Assembly (NCBI GenBank): GCA_910584405.1 | Contig: CAJUAL010000006.1 | Location: 65,766-129,765, forward strand | Direction of reading: 5' to 3' | Source: an uncultured Vampirovibrio sp. | Lineage (GTDB): Bacteria > Cyanobacteriota > Vampirovibrionia > Gastranaerophilales > Gastranaerophilaceae | Length of the DNA: 64,000 nucleotides | Shown here: positions 25,062 to 34,010 of the stretch, one piece after another | Layout of the letters: the number at the start of each line of letters is the position of its first letter | Numbering within the stretch: position 1 is the first letter of the stretch | The notes under the pieces: model-generated | What the model saw: the letters and a program-made list of their open reading frames with translations, nothing else | The model's database searches: none | Told to the model about the DNA's origin: nothing | Made by a program: the position numbers and the translations under genes

Positions 25062-25619
25062 ATGATTTCAGTAAACGATTTTAAAACAGGTTTAACAGTA
25101 GAGTTAGACAACGGATTATGGTCAGTTGTAGAATTCTTGCATGTTAAACCGGGTAAAGGTGCTGCATTTGTCAGATCTAAGTTGAAAAACGTTATCACAG
25201 GCCAAGTTGTTGAAAAAACATTCAGAGCAGGTGAAAAAGTTGCAAAAGCTACTTTAGACAGACGTGAAATGCAATACTTATATAAAGAAGGTTCAGCATT
25301 TGTTATGATGGATAATGAAAGCTATGACCAATTACATGTTGAAGAAGCTCAAATCGGCAGCGGTATTAAATACTTAAAAGAAAATATGAACGTAATGATT
25401 TTGATGCACGAAGGTAAAATCATCGGTGTTGATATTCCTGCTCACGTAGAGTTAGAAGTTGTTGATACTCCGCCTGCTGAAAAAGGTAACACTGCTCAAG
25501 GCGGTACTAAACCTGCAACATTAGAAACCGGTGCTGTTGTTCAAGTTCCGTTCTTCGTTGCAAACGGTGATGTTATCAGAGTTGATACCAGAACTAACGA
25601 ATACTTAGACAGATGTTAA
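25062..25619 (+). CDS. efp: Translation elongation factor P
   Basis: Relieves ribosome stalling at polyproline. The 185 residues show the three beta-barrel domains, with KPGKGAAFVRSKLKN in domain I. K32 corresponds to the modified lysine of E. coli EF-P (K34). It ends with DVIRVDTRTNEYLDRC. No EpmA/EpmB-type modification gene is in the window. accB and accC follow. Confidence 0.97.
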   Translation: MISVNDFKTGLTVELDNGLWSVVEFLHVKPGKGAAFVRSKLKNVITGQVVEKTFRAGEKVAKATLDRREMQYLYKEGSAFVMMDNESYDQLHVEEAQIGSGIKYLKENMNVMILMHEGKIIGVDIPAHVELEVVDTPPAEKGNTAQGGTKPATLETGAVVQVPFFVANGDVIRVDTRTNEYLDRC

Positions 25620-25690
25620 TTTGAGCGAAGCCGGTGTGAGCCCGGAGTCGGCACAGGTGAGTGTGACGAGCAGGGGCGAACATAATGAGA

Positions 25691-25749
25691 CCGCCGTTGA
25701 GAATGGAACGAAGTGAAATGAACGAAGCAATCTTTGATTGCACAGGCGG
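25691..25749 (+). repeat. Structured intergenic repeat, copy 1
   Basis: 59-bp element that begins CCGCCGTTG and ends GCAATCTTTGATTGCACAGG plus CGG. The outer CCGCC/GGCGG and the inner GCAAT-CTTTG-ATTGC can form a hairpin with nested stem. A second copy with the same ends lies at 63210-63269. It is between efp and accB. Confidence 0.7.
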
Positions 25750-25775
25750 GAAATACCTATAAAAGGAGAAATTAA

Positions 25776-26231
25776 ATGAAATTTGAAACAGATTATATAG
25801 AAAAGTTAGCTAAAGTTTTATCAGAAACAGGTTTAACTGAAATATCATTGGAAGACGGAGAACAAGCAATTACATTGAGAAAAGATGTTATTGTAACTTC
25901 AGCTCCTCAAGCTGTTGTTGCAGCTCCTGCTCCTGTAGCTGCTCCTGTTCAATCAGCACCTGCGGCTCAAGCAGAATCTGCTGCACCTGCTAAAAAAGGT
26001 ACTCCAATTACCTCTCCAATGGTTGGTACATTTTACAAATCACCATCTCCGGATGCAGAACCGTTCGTTTCTGTCGGTAAATCAGTAGCTAAGGGTGATG
26101 TTGTTTGTATCGTCGAAGCAATGAAGATGATGAACGAAATTGAATCAGAATTGTCTGGTAAGGTTGTTGAAATATGTGTTGAAGACGGACAGCCTGTAGA
26201 ATTTGGACAAGTTCTTATGTACGTTGAGTAA
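25776..26231 (+). CDS. accB: Acetyl-CoA carboxylase biotin carboxyl carrier protein
   Basis: Carries the biotin that is carboxylated by AccC in the first step of fatty-acid synthesis. 151 residues: an N-terminal helical region, an Ala/Pro linker (about 48-75) and the C-terminal biotinyl domain with EAMKMMNEIE (biotinylated Lys near 117). AAGGAG precedes the ATG. It is 72 nt from accC. Confidence 0.96.
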   Translation: MKFETDYIEKLAKVLSETGLTEISLEDGEQAITLRKDVIVTSAPQAVVAAPAPVAAPVQSAPAAQAESAAPAKKGTPITSPMVGTFYKSPSPDAEPFVSVGKSVAKGDVVCIVEAMKMMNEIESELSGKVVEICVEDGQPVEFGQVLMYVE

Positions 26232-26303
26232 TAATTTTAAGGATTAAGAGGTGGACAGGTTTTTAACTGTTCACTTCTTACTTTAGTAAGGGATATTTGG
26301 AAA

Positions 26304-27659
26304 ATGTTTAGAAAAGTTTTAATCGCAAATAGAGGCGAGATCGCCGTTAGAATTATAAGAGCATGCAGAGAGTTAGGGATTCCTACAGTTGCTATTTATT
26401 CTCAAGCTGATGCAAATTCTTTGCATGTGAGATTGGCAACAGAAGCTTACTGTATCGGACCTGCAAAAAGTGCCGACAGTTATTTGAGCATTCCTGCAAT
26501 AATGTCTGCGGCTATGGTTTCAGGTGCTGATGCTATTCACCCGGGATATGGTTTTATGTCAGAACGTGCCGATTTTGCAGAAATTTGCGAACAGCAGGGT
26601 ATCAAGTTTATCGGTCCGTCATCTGAAGCGATGCGTAAAATGGGTGATAAAGCTACTGCCCGCAAAACAATGATTGAAAATGATGTTCCTGTTACTCCGG
26701 GAACAGGTATTGTTCACAGTGTAGAAGAAGTTCAGGAATTTGGTAATAAAGTCGGTTATCCGATTATATTAAAAGCTACAGCAGGCGGCGGCGGAAAAGG
26801 TATGAGAGTTTGCCGTAATGATGAAGATGTTCAGCTTAATATGGAACTTTGTCAGGCTGAAGCTAAAAATTTCTTCGGAAATCCTGATGTTTATGCCGAA
26901 AAATTCCTTGAAAACCCTCGTCATATTGAAGTTCAAATTTTAGGTGACAGTTTTGGTAATGTTGTTCACTTAGGTGAAAGAGATTGCTCAATTCAACGTC
27001 GTCACCAAAAATTGTTGGAAGAAGCTCCTTCTCCGGCAATTAGTGAAGAAACAAGACAAGAAATGGGTGCAGCAGCGGTTAGAGCTGCTAAAGCTATTAA
27101 CTATGAAGGCGCAGGAACTTGTGAATTCTTACTTGACCATGACGGAAAATGGTATTTTATGGAAATGAATACACGTATTCAGGTTGAACATTGTGTTACC
27201 GAAATGATTTCACAAGTAGACTTGGTTCGAGAACAAATACTTGTTGCTTCAGGTGAAAAGTTAAGTTACAGTCAAGATGATATCAAGCTTTACGGTCATG
27301 CTATTGAATGCCGTATTAATGCTGAAAATCCTGCTAAAAACTTTATGCCGAATCCTGGGAAAATTTCAGGATACTTAGCACCGGGCGGTTTTGGTGTAAG
27401 AGTTGATTCTCATGTTTACCAAGATTACGAAATTCCGCCTTATTACGATTCAATGATTGGTAAATTGATTTGTTGGGGCAGAACAAGAAATGAAGCTCGC
27501 AGAAGAATGTATAGAGCTTTGAAAGAATATGTTGTAACAGGTGTTGAAACAACTATTCCGTTCCATCAGGCAATTATTGAAGATGAAGTCTTTATGAGCG
27601 GTAAGTTTAATACAGGATTTATTGAAGAATTCTACAGGCGTAAAGGTTTATCAGAATAA
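26304..27659 (+). CDS. accC: Acetyl-CoA carboxylase biotin carboxylase subunit
   Basis: ATP-grasp enzyme that carboxylates biotin on AccB. The 451 residues are full length. Motifs: LIANRGEIAVRIIRACRELG, the Gly-rich ATP loop KATAGGGGKGMRVC, ERDCSIQRRHQKLLEEAPSP and the catalytic EMNTRIQVEHCVTEM. It ends with the biotin carboxylase C-terminal domain. A strong terminator follows. Carboxyltransferase genes accA/accD are not in this window. Confidence 0.98.
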   Translation: MFRKVLIANRGEIAVRIIRACRELGIPTVAIYSQADANSLHVRLATEAYCIGPAKSADSYLSIPAIMSAAMVSGADAIHPGYGFMSERADFAEICEQQGIKFIGPSSEAMRKMGDKATARKTMIENDVPVTPGTGIVHSVEEVQEFGNKVGYPIILKATAGGGGKGMRVCRNDEDVQLNMELCQAEAKNFFGNPDVYAEKFLENPRHIEVQILGDSFGNVVHLGERDCSIQRRHQKLLEEAPSPAISEETRQEMGAAAVRAAKAINYEGAGTCEFLLDHDGKWYFMEMNTRIQVEHCVTEMISQVDLVREQILVASGEKLSYSQDDIKLYGHAIECRINAENPAKNFMPNPGKISGYLAPGGFGVRVDSHVYQDYEIPPYYDSMIGKLICWGRTRNEARRRMYRALKEYVVTGVETTIPFHQAIIEDEVFMSGKFNTGFIEEFYRRKGLSE

Positions 27660-27667
27660 TAAATTGA

Positions 27668-27692
27668 AAAGCTCTCAAGTTTTGAGAGCTTT
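27668..27692 (+). terminator. Terminator after accC
   Basis: Stem AAAGCTCTCAA/TTGAGAGCTTT with loop GTT, followed by more T. It lies in the 48-bp gap before folC. Confidence 0.85.
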
Positions 27693-27707
27693 TTTAGGAG
27701 CAAGTAA

Positions 27708-28901
27708 ATGAAATATACTTATGAAAATGCTGTGGCGTTATTGACATCTGTTGGGAAGTTTCATATATCTCTGGGGTTGGATAGAATGGAGCAAATTTTG
27801 GAGCTACTTGGAAATCCACAGGAGAAACTTAATTGTATTCATGTAGCGGGAACAAACGGTAAGGGTTCTGTTTGTTCAATTTTGACGGCAATTCTTGCTG
27901 AGTCGGGGAAAAAAGTCGGGCTTTATACTTCTCCGCATATTTTTAAATATACTGAGAGGATACAGATTCTAAGTTCCCCTCATCCTATCCCTCTCCCCAT
28001 AGGGGCGAAGGTTTCAGGTTATATTCCAGATGATGTTTTTGCTCGTTATGTGTTTGAAATCTCAAATCTGGCAGAAAAAAATAATATCGATTTAACAGAG
28101 TTTGAGATTTTGACAGCTGTTATGTTTAAGTATTTTGCAGACAACAAAGTTGATGTAGTTGTTTTGGAAACAGGTTTGGGCGGCAGGTTTGATGCGACAA
28201 ATGTTATCACGCGAAATCTTTGTTCTGTAATTACTCATATCGATTTTGACCATACAGAAAGGCTCGGGGATACTTTAGAAAAAATTTCTTTTGAAAAAGC
28301 CGGTATAATTAAGCCTGATTGTCCATGTATTTCTTTTGAATCTTTGATAAATGCTAAAAGACCTGATGTTAAAATTGATGAATTTATTGATTATTTGTCT
28401 TTGAGAGGCAAATATCAACATGAAAATTTGGCACTTGCGTTATCCGTAATAAAAGAAGTTTTTCCTGAAATCGGGAATGATATTATTAAAGAAGGCTTAA
28501 AAAAGGTTAAACACCCTTGTCGTTTTCAATATATTAAAGAAAAAAATCTTATAATTGACGGTGCGCATAATCCAAACGGAATAGAAGCGTTAAGGACAAG
28601 TTTAGATGAGTTTTTCCCAAATGTTAAGCGCAGGTTTATTTTTGGGTGTTTGAAAAATAAAGATTATAAAAAAATGCTCGGGCTATTATTCAAAGAAGAT
28701 GATGAGATTTATTTTTATCATTTTTCTCACTCTAATTCTTGTGATTATCACGAATTACAGGCAGAATGTCCGATTAAAGCTTGTGAATTAACGTCTGAGG
28801 TGCGAATTAATTTTAATGACGGGAAGTTAAATATTATCTGCGGGTCGTTTTATATGATATCAGAGCTTGCGCAAAAGTTTGATATTTTAAGAAATATTTA
28901 G
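27708..28901 (+). CDS. folC: Folylpolyglutamate/dihydrofolate synthase with in-frame repeat insertion
   Basis: Mur-ligase-fold enzyme that adds Glu to dihydropteroate or folates. The 397 residues include the P-loop HVAGTNGKGSVCSIL (about 45-59), TSPHIFKYTERIQI, VVVLETGLGGRFDATNV and IIDGAHNPNGI. Just after ERIQI, a stretch SSPHPIPLPIGAK (about 90-102) is encoded by a short dispersed repeat (27976-28011). The usual loop here is shorter. The frame stays open, so the enzyme may still work. GGAGC precedes the ATG. Confidence 0.93.
   Translation: MKYTYENAVALLTSVGKFHISLGLDRMEQILELLGNPQEKLNCIHVAGTNGKGSVCSILTAILAESGKKVGLYTSPHIFKYTERIQILSSPHPIPLPIGAKVSGYIPDDVFARYVFEISNLAEKNNIDLTEFEILTAVMFKYFADNKVDVVVLETGLGGRFDATNVITRNLCSVITHIDFDHTERLGDTLEKISFEKAGIIKPDCPCISFESLINAKRPDVKIDEFIDYLSLRGKYQHENLALALSVIKEVFPEIGNDIIKEGLKKVKHPCRFQYIKEKNLIIDGAHNPNGIEALRTSLDEFFPNVKRRFIFGCLKNKDYKKMLGLLFKEDDEIYFYHFSHSNSCDYHELQAECPIKACELTSEVRINFNDGKLNIICGSFYMISELAQKFDILRNI
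27976..28011 (+). repeat. Short dispersed repeat inside folC
   Basis: CCCCTCATCCTATCCCTCTC followed by CCCATAGGGGCGAAGG. It closely resembles 53033-53064, where the same type lies between genes. It contains a small CCCC...GGGG hairpin, and is in frame and stop-free within folC. Confidence 0.7.
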
Positions 28902-28909
28902 CATAAAGC

Positions 28910-28938
28910 TTGCAAATTAAAGTTTTTCATAATATTAT
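28910..28938 (+). promoter_or_regulatory. Promoter for rpmI-rplT
   Basis: TTGCAA (28910-28915), exactly 17 bp, TATTAT (28933-28938). An untranslated leader of about 70 nt follows before rpmI. In other bacteria this leader can hold an L20 autoregulatory structure; I cannot confirm one here. Confidence 0.6.
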
Positions 28939-29014
28939 AAAATCAGCCGAAAGTTATAGGCTTTGGTATGCCTGTAATTTTTTAGTTACTACTTTAAACA
29001 AAAAGGAGAAGAAA

Positions 29015-29224
29015 ATGCCAAAATTAAAAACTCACAGATCAGCTGCAAAACGTTACAAAGTAACTGCAACTGGTAAAATTATGAAAAGACAAGCAGGTAT
29101 AGGCCACTTGCTCCAACACAAATCAGCATCAAGAAAACGTAGAATTTTCAAGATGGTTGAGGTTTCAGAATCACATACAGCACTGGTATCTAAAGAGTTA
29201 CCATACAAGAAGTATTCAAGATAG
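29015..29224 (+). CDS. rpmI: 50S ribosomal protein L35
   Basis: 69-residue large-subunit protein. It starts MPKLKTHRSAAKRYKVTATGKI and ends ELPYKKYSR. The ATG at 29015 follows AAAGGAGAAG; the longer in-frame reading upstream lacks L35 homology. rplT follows by 11 nt. infC, the usual first gene of this operon, is not present; folC precedes instead. Confidence 0.96.
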   Translation: MPKLKTHRSAAKRYKVTATGKIMKRQAGIGHLLQHKSASRKRRIFKMVEVSESHTALVSKELPYKKYSR

Positions 29225-29235
29225 GAGCATAGAAA

Positions 29236-29580
29236 ATGAGAATTAAACGTGGCAACGCAGGTGTTAAAAGACACAAGAAAATATTAAAACTTGCTAAAGG
29301 TTTCATCGGCGCTAGAAGCAGAATCTTTAAGGTTGCTAATATCGCTGTAATGAAAGCTTTGAAATACGCTTACAGAGATAGACGTACTACAAAACGTAAT
29401 ATGAGAAGATTATGGATTGTAAGAATCAACGCTGCTGTTAGAGAACGCGGTATGAGTTATTCAAGATTTGTTAATGCTTGTAAAAAAGCTAACATTGTTG
29501 TTAACAGAAAAATGCTTGCTGACTTGGCAGTAAAAGATCCTGAAGCATTCAACGTAATTTTTGAAACTATTTCTAAGTAG
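29236..29580 (+). CDS. rplT: 50S ribosomal protein L20
   Basis: 114-residue rRNA-binding assembly protein. Motifs MRIKRGNAGVKRHKKILKLAKGF, ALKYAYRDRRTTKRNMRRLWI and INAAVRERGMSYSRF. Normal length. Co-transcribed with rpmI and closed by a strong hairpin. Confidence 0.98.
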   Translation: MRIKRGNAGVKRHKKILKLAKGFIGARSRIFKVANIAVMKALKYAYRDRRTTKRNMRRLWIVRINAAVRERGMSYSRFVNACKKANIVVNRKMLADLAVKDPEAFNVIFETISK

Positions 29581-29593
29581 TTTTTAAAGTTTA

Positions 29594-29628
29594 AAAGAGG
29601 GCGACTTTCTTTGAAAGTCGCCCTCTTT
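29594..29628. terminator. Bidirectional terminator rplT / pilin
   Basis: Perfect 16-bp stem AAAGAGGGCGACTTTC (29594-29609) / GAAAGTCGCCCTCTTT (29613-29628) with a TTT loop, between convergent genes. Confidence 0.9.
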
Positions 29629-29643
29629 GTATATATAAATTTT

Positions 29644-30342
29644 TTAGTGTCCGCGGTATAGTCTTGTGAAGTAATCATCACGAGTTGCGGCAAAAAATCC
29701 GCATGTGGAGCCGTTTTCGTTAGAATTACCGTTGTCTGAGCAAAGGCTTTGCGGGTTTGCACTATATGCGGCAGTGGTTCCGGGTGCACCTAATGGTAAA
29801 ATTCCGTCATTTGTCAATTCAAATGTAAATAAATCCCAGCCCCAGCGGTTTGGAAGTTTATTTTTGCCGTTAATATCGATAGATACCCAAACGTATCCGT
29901 TTGCAGGGTTTTCTATAGCAAACAACATTCCGTTATTTATTACAAATGCGCCGTCATCAAATCTGTTCATATTTATTGTGCCGTTATGGAAAGATTTGTA
30001 ATTGTCGCCTTCTTTATTTTTATTTCCGTATGATATACATACGCTGTCATTTTTATCAGAATTAAAATCACCGCAGTCAGTTGTTACTCTTTGGTATTGT
30101 TTAAGTACAGGGTATAATGATTGACTGCCTTTATAGGAGGCAGGCTTTATAGAAATGTTATCGGCATCCATATCTGCAAACGCTTTTGTTAACAGTGCAT
30201 AAGCTGTATTAAATTGAGCTTTTGCTGTTGCTGCTTTGTTACCTGCAATAAGGTTTGGTAATACTAAGGCTGAAACAACCCCTACGACACTTAAGGCAAT
30301 CAAAATTTCACTTAGGGTAAACCCTTTTAATCTTTTTAACAT
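29644..30342 (-). CDS. Type IV/II pilin-like protein
   Basis: 232-residue pseudopilin. Leader MLKRLKG, then FTLSEILIALSVVGVVSALVLP with Glu at +5. The conserved C-terminal motif is SIDINGKNKLPNRWGWDLFTF, and a Cys pair lies near the end (CSDNGNSNENGSTCGFF). Its promoter (30373-30401) is almost identical to that of the pilin gene at 48148-48765, so the two are probably co-expressed. Confidence 0.82.
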   Translation of the reverse strand: MLKRLKGFTLSEILIALSVVGVVSALVLPNLIAGNKAATAKAQFNTAYALLTKAFADMDADNISIKPASYKGSQSLYPVLKQYQRVTTDCGDFNSDKNDSVCISYGNKNKEGDNYKSFHNGTINMNRFDDGAFVINNGMLFAIENPANGYVWVSIDINGKNKLPNRWGWDLFTFELTNDGILPLGAPGTTAAYSANPQSLCSDNGNSNENGSTCGFFAATRDDYFTRLYRGH

Positions 30343-30372
30343 ATAAATCTATCCTCGTAATATTTCTTTTTT

Positions 30373-30401
30373 ATTATAACATATTTTTATGCACTGCTCA
30401 A
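30373..30401 (-). promoter_or_regulatory. Promoter of pilin gene 29644-30342
   Basis: Minus strand: TTGAGC (30396-30401), 17 bp, TATAAT (30373-30378) with TGT before the -10. The ATG is 30 nt downstream. ATATGTTATAATAAAAAAGA is shared with the promoter at 48795-48823. Confidence 0.7.
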
Positions 30402-30484
30402 GTTATATAAGTATATTTACCCCCGCAAAAAATTTTTTTAGGAGTTTTATACAGAATGTACAAACTTTCAAGGAGTAAAAATAT

Positions 30485-31015
30485 ATGTCAATGGATATAT
30501 CACCTTATGGTCAATCACAAGATAAAATAAAGGTTTTGGGAACAGGAACTGTCGGTGCTGTTGCCGGAATGAGTGCTTATTATTTGCCTGTGAGAAAAGA
30601 CAGGTTTGTACGAAATGCTTATGATATTATGAAAGAACAGTCAGAAGAAAAGATTTTAAAGTTTAACGAAGCTGCTTTAAACTTATCAGGCGGAGGAAGA
30701 TTAAAGCCCGAGCAAAGGTTGTTTTTATCTCAGGAAGGTGTCGCTGAAACTTTTGCTGACGTTAACGCTAAAGTTAATGATTTGAAACGAATCATTATTG
30801 ACAGTAATTATATTAAGACTGTAAAAGAAGATTTAGCTAATAATTTTGCTAATTTTAAGAAATCGGAAGCTTTAAGAGATTCTGTAGCCTCAAAAGCTTT
30901 TCAAAAGATACGCTGGACCAATTTTGCCTGGGGCGCAGGTATCGGATTTGTTTTAGCTTCTGTATTAGGTGCTAAAGTTTTATCTGTTCCTCAAAAAACT
31001 GTAGAGCAAGCTTAA
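30485..31015 (+). CDS. Orphan protein with hydrophobic C-terminal segment, 176 residues
   Basis: I do not recognise it. A Gly/Ala-rich weakly hydrophobic stretch lies near 17-32 (VLGTGTVGAVAGMSAYYL). A charged helical middle follows (about 50-135), then a likely membrane helix near 145-165 (FAWGAGIGFVLASVLGAKVL). AAGGAG precedes the start. It ends 1 nt from the convergent LysM-lysozyme gene. It could be a membrane-anchored partner of that enzyme, but nothing beyond position suggests so. Confidence 0.6.
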   Translation: MSMDISPYGQSQDKIKVLGTGTVGAVAGMSAYYLPVRKDRFVRNAYDIMKEQSEEKILKFNEAALNLSGGGRLKPEQRLFLSQEGVAETFADVNAKVNDLKRIIIDSNYIKTVKEDLANNFANFKKSEALRDSVASKAFQKIRWTNFAWGAGIGFVLASVLGAKVLSVPQKTVEQA

Positions 31016-31016
31016 T

Positions 31017-32486
31017 CTACTGACCTGATTTCATTTTGTAACCTGTAACAATACCTTTTTTAGCATTAGCCCAAGCTGTTTGTACAAGTTTTACATTATC
31101 TCTTAAGCTTTTTTTCTTCTTCATTGCTTTTAGAGCTCGTTGATATCGAGGTTCAAAAGTTTTAATTGCAGCTTTTCGTTTACTTGCAGGTAAATCTTTT
31201 AAGCCTGAAATAAATCTGTAAATATTACGTTCTAATAAACTTGCTACTCCGCTTTGTCTGTATGTGTTACATAATGCGCTTGCATAATGTCCGTCTTGTA
31301 AGTTTCTTTTAATCTTTTTTGTATATTTATTCCAGTTTGGATTTTTAAATCCGTCCCAAATCCCTTTATTGTACGTAATGTCAAGAATTGCACTTTTAAC
31401 AGAAGACGGAGTTTTTTCCCAATTTTTCTTACCCATATAAGCTACTGTCATTGCTTCGTGTTTTAAAATATCTTCAGCCAAAAGTTCATATGCTTTTTCT
31501 TTTGTAATAGTTATTTTTTTGCCCGGAGCATAAGAAAGAGGTTTTCCGTCAACTCTTCCTGTATGTCCAAAACCAATAGTTGGTGCCCCTTTGCCTTTTC
31601 TAGGAATACAATCGTCATATGTAGTTAAATCAGGTACCCCAGGTTTTCTTGTTTCAATAATAGTTAATAAATCTTTCAGGTAGTTTTCTGATACGCCTGT
31701 GATTTTTGCTACATCTGCCAAATTTTTACAAGAACCTTTTTTTACTTTATAACGGGCAGGTATTGTTATTTTTGTACCAGGTTTAAGTGTGCAGCGAATA
31801 TTTGCACATTCACTTTTTGAATATGTTACTTTATAATCCTTACCTTCTTTTAGTTGAGGGTTTGCTGCAATGATTTGATATGTATCAATTTCGTATTTTC
31901 TGGCAAGTGATACAATATCATCTCCTTTTTTTACTGTATATTGAAATGCTTTTTCTGTTATGATATTAGGATTAGAAAATAATCCGTCGTTTGAATTATT
32001 GTTATTATTTACAACATTGTTATTGCTAACTTCGCCAGTATTAAATTGGAATGTCATTACACTGCTTGTTTTTGATTTTCCGTTTGTTACGTATGCAGAT
32101 ATTTTATTTTCATTTGAAAATATTTTTGGATTTTTTACTTTGTAATTTTTTGATAAAAATTCGTGTAAATCTTTTGCGAGTTTGCCGTGTTTGAATTTGT
32201 TCATTGCTTCTTTGATGTCTGCAATGCTCAGTGTCCATTTATTACCTAAGCCTTCATCGGTATTATTTGCAACAGCTTTGAAAGTTGCAAATTGGTGATT
32301 TGTCATTGATATTTTATCAGCTGTAGTAGTTTTATTGGTTGATTTGTTAAAAATACTGACTTTACCGTTATCATTGACACTGTAACGTTTAGAACCGGCG
32401 TCAAAAGAACATCCTTTTTCCATTTTTATGGTTTGAACTTTCCCATAAATTTCAACTTTGACGTTTACAAAATCAGTGTTACTCAT
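31017..32486 (-). CDS. LysM-GH24 lysozyme fusion protein
   Basis: Peptidoglycan hydrolase, 489 residues. An unrecognised N-terminal domain (1-155) is followed by an Asn-rich linker, then a LysM domain near 182-244 (FQYTVKKGDDIVSLARKYEI...IIAANPQL...ITIPARYKV). A second LysM-like stretch reaches about 270. The GH24 phage-type lysozyme domain has Glu about 278 (TIIETRKPG), YDD and PTIGFGHTG (302-310), matching the T4 lysozyme E/D/T triad. No signal peptide is visible. It may be a domesticated phage-type lysin or an effector delivered by another route. Confidence 0.8.
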   Translation of the reverse strand: MSNTDFVNVKVEIYGKVQTIKMEKGCSFDAGSKRYSVNDNGKVSIFNKSTNKTTTADKISMTNHQFATFKAVANNTDEGLGNKWTLSIADIKEAMNKFKHGKLAKDLHEFLSKNYKVKNPKIFSNENKISAYVTNGKSKTSSVMTFQFNTGEVSNNNVVNNNNNSNDGLFSNPNIITEKAFQYTVKKGDDIVSLARKYEIDTYQIIAANPQLKEGKDYKVTYSKSECANIRCTLKPGTKITIPARYKVKKGSCKNLADVAKITGVSENYLKDLLTIIETRKPGVPDLTTYDDCIPRKGKGAPTIGFGHTGRVDGKPLSYAPGKKITITKEKAYELLAEDILKHEAMTVAYMGKKNWEKTPSSVKSAILDITYNKGIWDGFKNPNWNKYTKKIKRNLQDGHYASALCNTYRQSGVASLLERNIYRFISGLKDLPASKRKAAIKTFEPRYQRALKAMKKKKSLRDNVKLVQTAWANAKKGIVTGYKMKSGQ

Positions 32487-32592
32487 TTTTATATTCCCCT
32501 ATAATTATCCCCTATATTTTTATAAAAAATTTGATTGTGTAATTATTGCTTTTTTATATATTATTTAATTAACATATCGTTACATTTCTTTG

Positions 32593-32601
32593 TGTTATAA
32601 T
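32593..32601 (+). promoter_or_regulatory. Extended -10 promoter, probably leaderless (MATE gene)
   Basis: TGT-TATAAT with the -10 hexamer at 32596-32601, only 9 nt before the ATG at 32611. No Shine-Dalgarno sequence lies between them, and no clear -35. Confidence 0.5.
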
Positions 32602-32610
32602 AATCGTATT

Positions 32611-33936
32611 ATGTCAGAACAAGGGATAAAATATTACGTAAAAGAATTACTGACAATTGCTGCCCCGATTATTATGGGAAACTTGGGTTTCATTCTTATT
32701 GGTATTGGGGATGTTGTGATTGCGGGAAGACATTCAACTGATACATTTGCGGCAATAAGTATTGCTACTGCTATTATAAATTGTATAATGACGTTCGGAA
32801 TAGGTTTAATTGGCGGGATTTCTCCTTTATTGTCAAATTATCGAGGTGAAAAACGTGCTGTTAAAAAATATTTTTACCCGTCAATACGCTTTGCAATGGT
32901 TTTGGCTGTAATTATGTGTATTCTTTGTCTTGCGGTAATTCCCGTTATTCCATTGTTGGGGTTTGAGCAAAAGTTGGTTCCGCATATTCAGGAATATATA
33001 TTTATAACCGCGTTTTCAACATTCGGGGCATATTTGCATATGTGCTTGAAAGAATATTTACAAGCTTTTGAAATCGTGATGTTCCCGAATTTGGTTACGA
33101 TATTTTGTGTATTTTTAAATCTTTTATTAAACTGGATTTTTGTATTCGGGGTAGGACCTATACCGTCTATGGGTGTTATAGGGCTTGCGATTGCAAGTTT
33201 ACTTGTAAGATATTTTATGGCATTTGCTTTGCTTATTTATTGTTATATGAATATGAGATTCAATAATTATCATGAAAAAGGTTATTATAAGGCTTTATTA
33301 AGTATCGGAATGCCTATATCTTTGGCTGTGTTGGTTGAATTTATAGCATTCAATTCTGTTGCAATATTTATGGGCAGAGTGGCGGGAGTTTACGCTGCGG
33401 CTCAAAATTTGGTTTGCTCATTGACGACAATTCCGTTTATGGTAACTTTTGCCGTGTCAAACGCGATTGCAGTTAAGGTAGGTTTTGCAAACGGTGCGGG
33501 ACATATTGAAGATTTGAAAAAATATTCGCTTGTCGGAACAGTTATGGCTGTTGGGTTTATGATGTGCAGCGCGCTTATTTTTTGTTCTTTCCCGAAAGCT
33601 ATTGTCGGCGTGTTTACGGTCGATGAAGTTTTATTTAAAATTGCGGTTCCTGTTGTTTATGTTATTTCGGTATTTCAGGTGTTTGACGGTTTGCAGGTTG
33701 CGCTTTCAGGAATATGTAAGGGGGTAAAACAAACGGATATTGTTTTATTGGCTAATTTCCTTGCGTATTGGTGTGTTTCAATTCCTGTAGGATATACATT
33801 GGCGTTTAAATATAATCTTAAATTAATTGGTTTTTGGATTGGTCTGTGCTTGTCTGCTGTTGTTTTATGCTTGATTATGATAGTAAAACTGAAAAGATTT
33901 TATGACAGACAATACAAAAACAAGAACTTAGCTTAA
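32611..33936 (+). CDS. MATE-family efflux transporter
   Basis: Inner-membrane drug/cation antiporter with about 12 hydrophobic helices over some 441 residues. It has the MATE N-terminal pattern ELLTIAAPIIMGNLGFILIGIGDVVIAGR, and an internal repeat starting near SIGMPISLAVLVEFIAFNSV. I use the ATG at 32611 (MSEQGIKYY), since the upstream in-frame codons overlap the -10 box. The substrate is unknown. Confidence 0.87.
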   Translation: MSEQGIKYYVKELLTIAAPIIMGNLGFILIGIGDVVIAGRHSTDTFAAISIATAIINCIMTFGIGLIGGISPLLSNYRGEKRAVKKYFYPSIRFAMVLAVIMCILCLAVIPVIPLLGFEQKLVPHIQEYIFITAFSTFGAYLHMCLKEYLQAFEIVMFPNLVTIFCVFLNLLLNWIFVFGVGPIPSMGVIGLAIASLLVRYFMAFALLIYCYMNMRFNNYHEKGYYKALLSIGMPISLAVLVEFIAFNSVAIFMGRVAGVYAAAQNLVCSLTTIPFMVTFAVSNAIAVKVGFANGAGHIEDLKKYSLVGTVMAVGFMMCSALIFCSFPKAIVGVFTVDEVLFKIAVPVVYVISVFQVFDGLQVALSGICKGVKQTDIVLLANFLAYWCVSIPVGYTLAFKYNLKLIGFWIGLCLSAVVLCLIMIVKLKRFYDRQYKNKNLA

Positions 33937-33943
33937 GTTCTTG
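33921..33943 (+). terminator. Hairpin at the end of the MATE gene
   Basis: Perfect 10-bp stem CAAGAACTTA/TAAGTTCTTG with loop GCT, spanning the stop codon. It has only a weak T-run after it, so termination is possible but unsure. Confidence 0.4.
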
Positions 33944-34010
33944 CTGTATTTTCGGGGATTTGTATATAATAAGTTTATTATCTTACAAAACGAAGAATAA
34001 AAGTGTAAAC

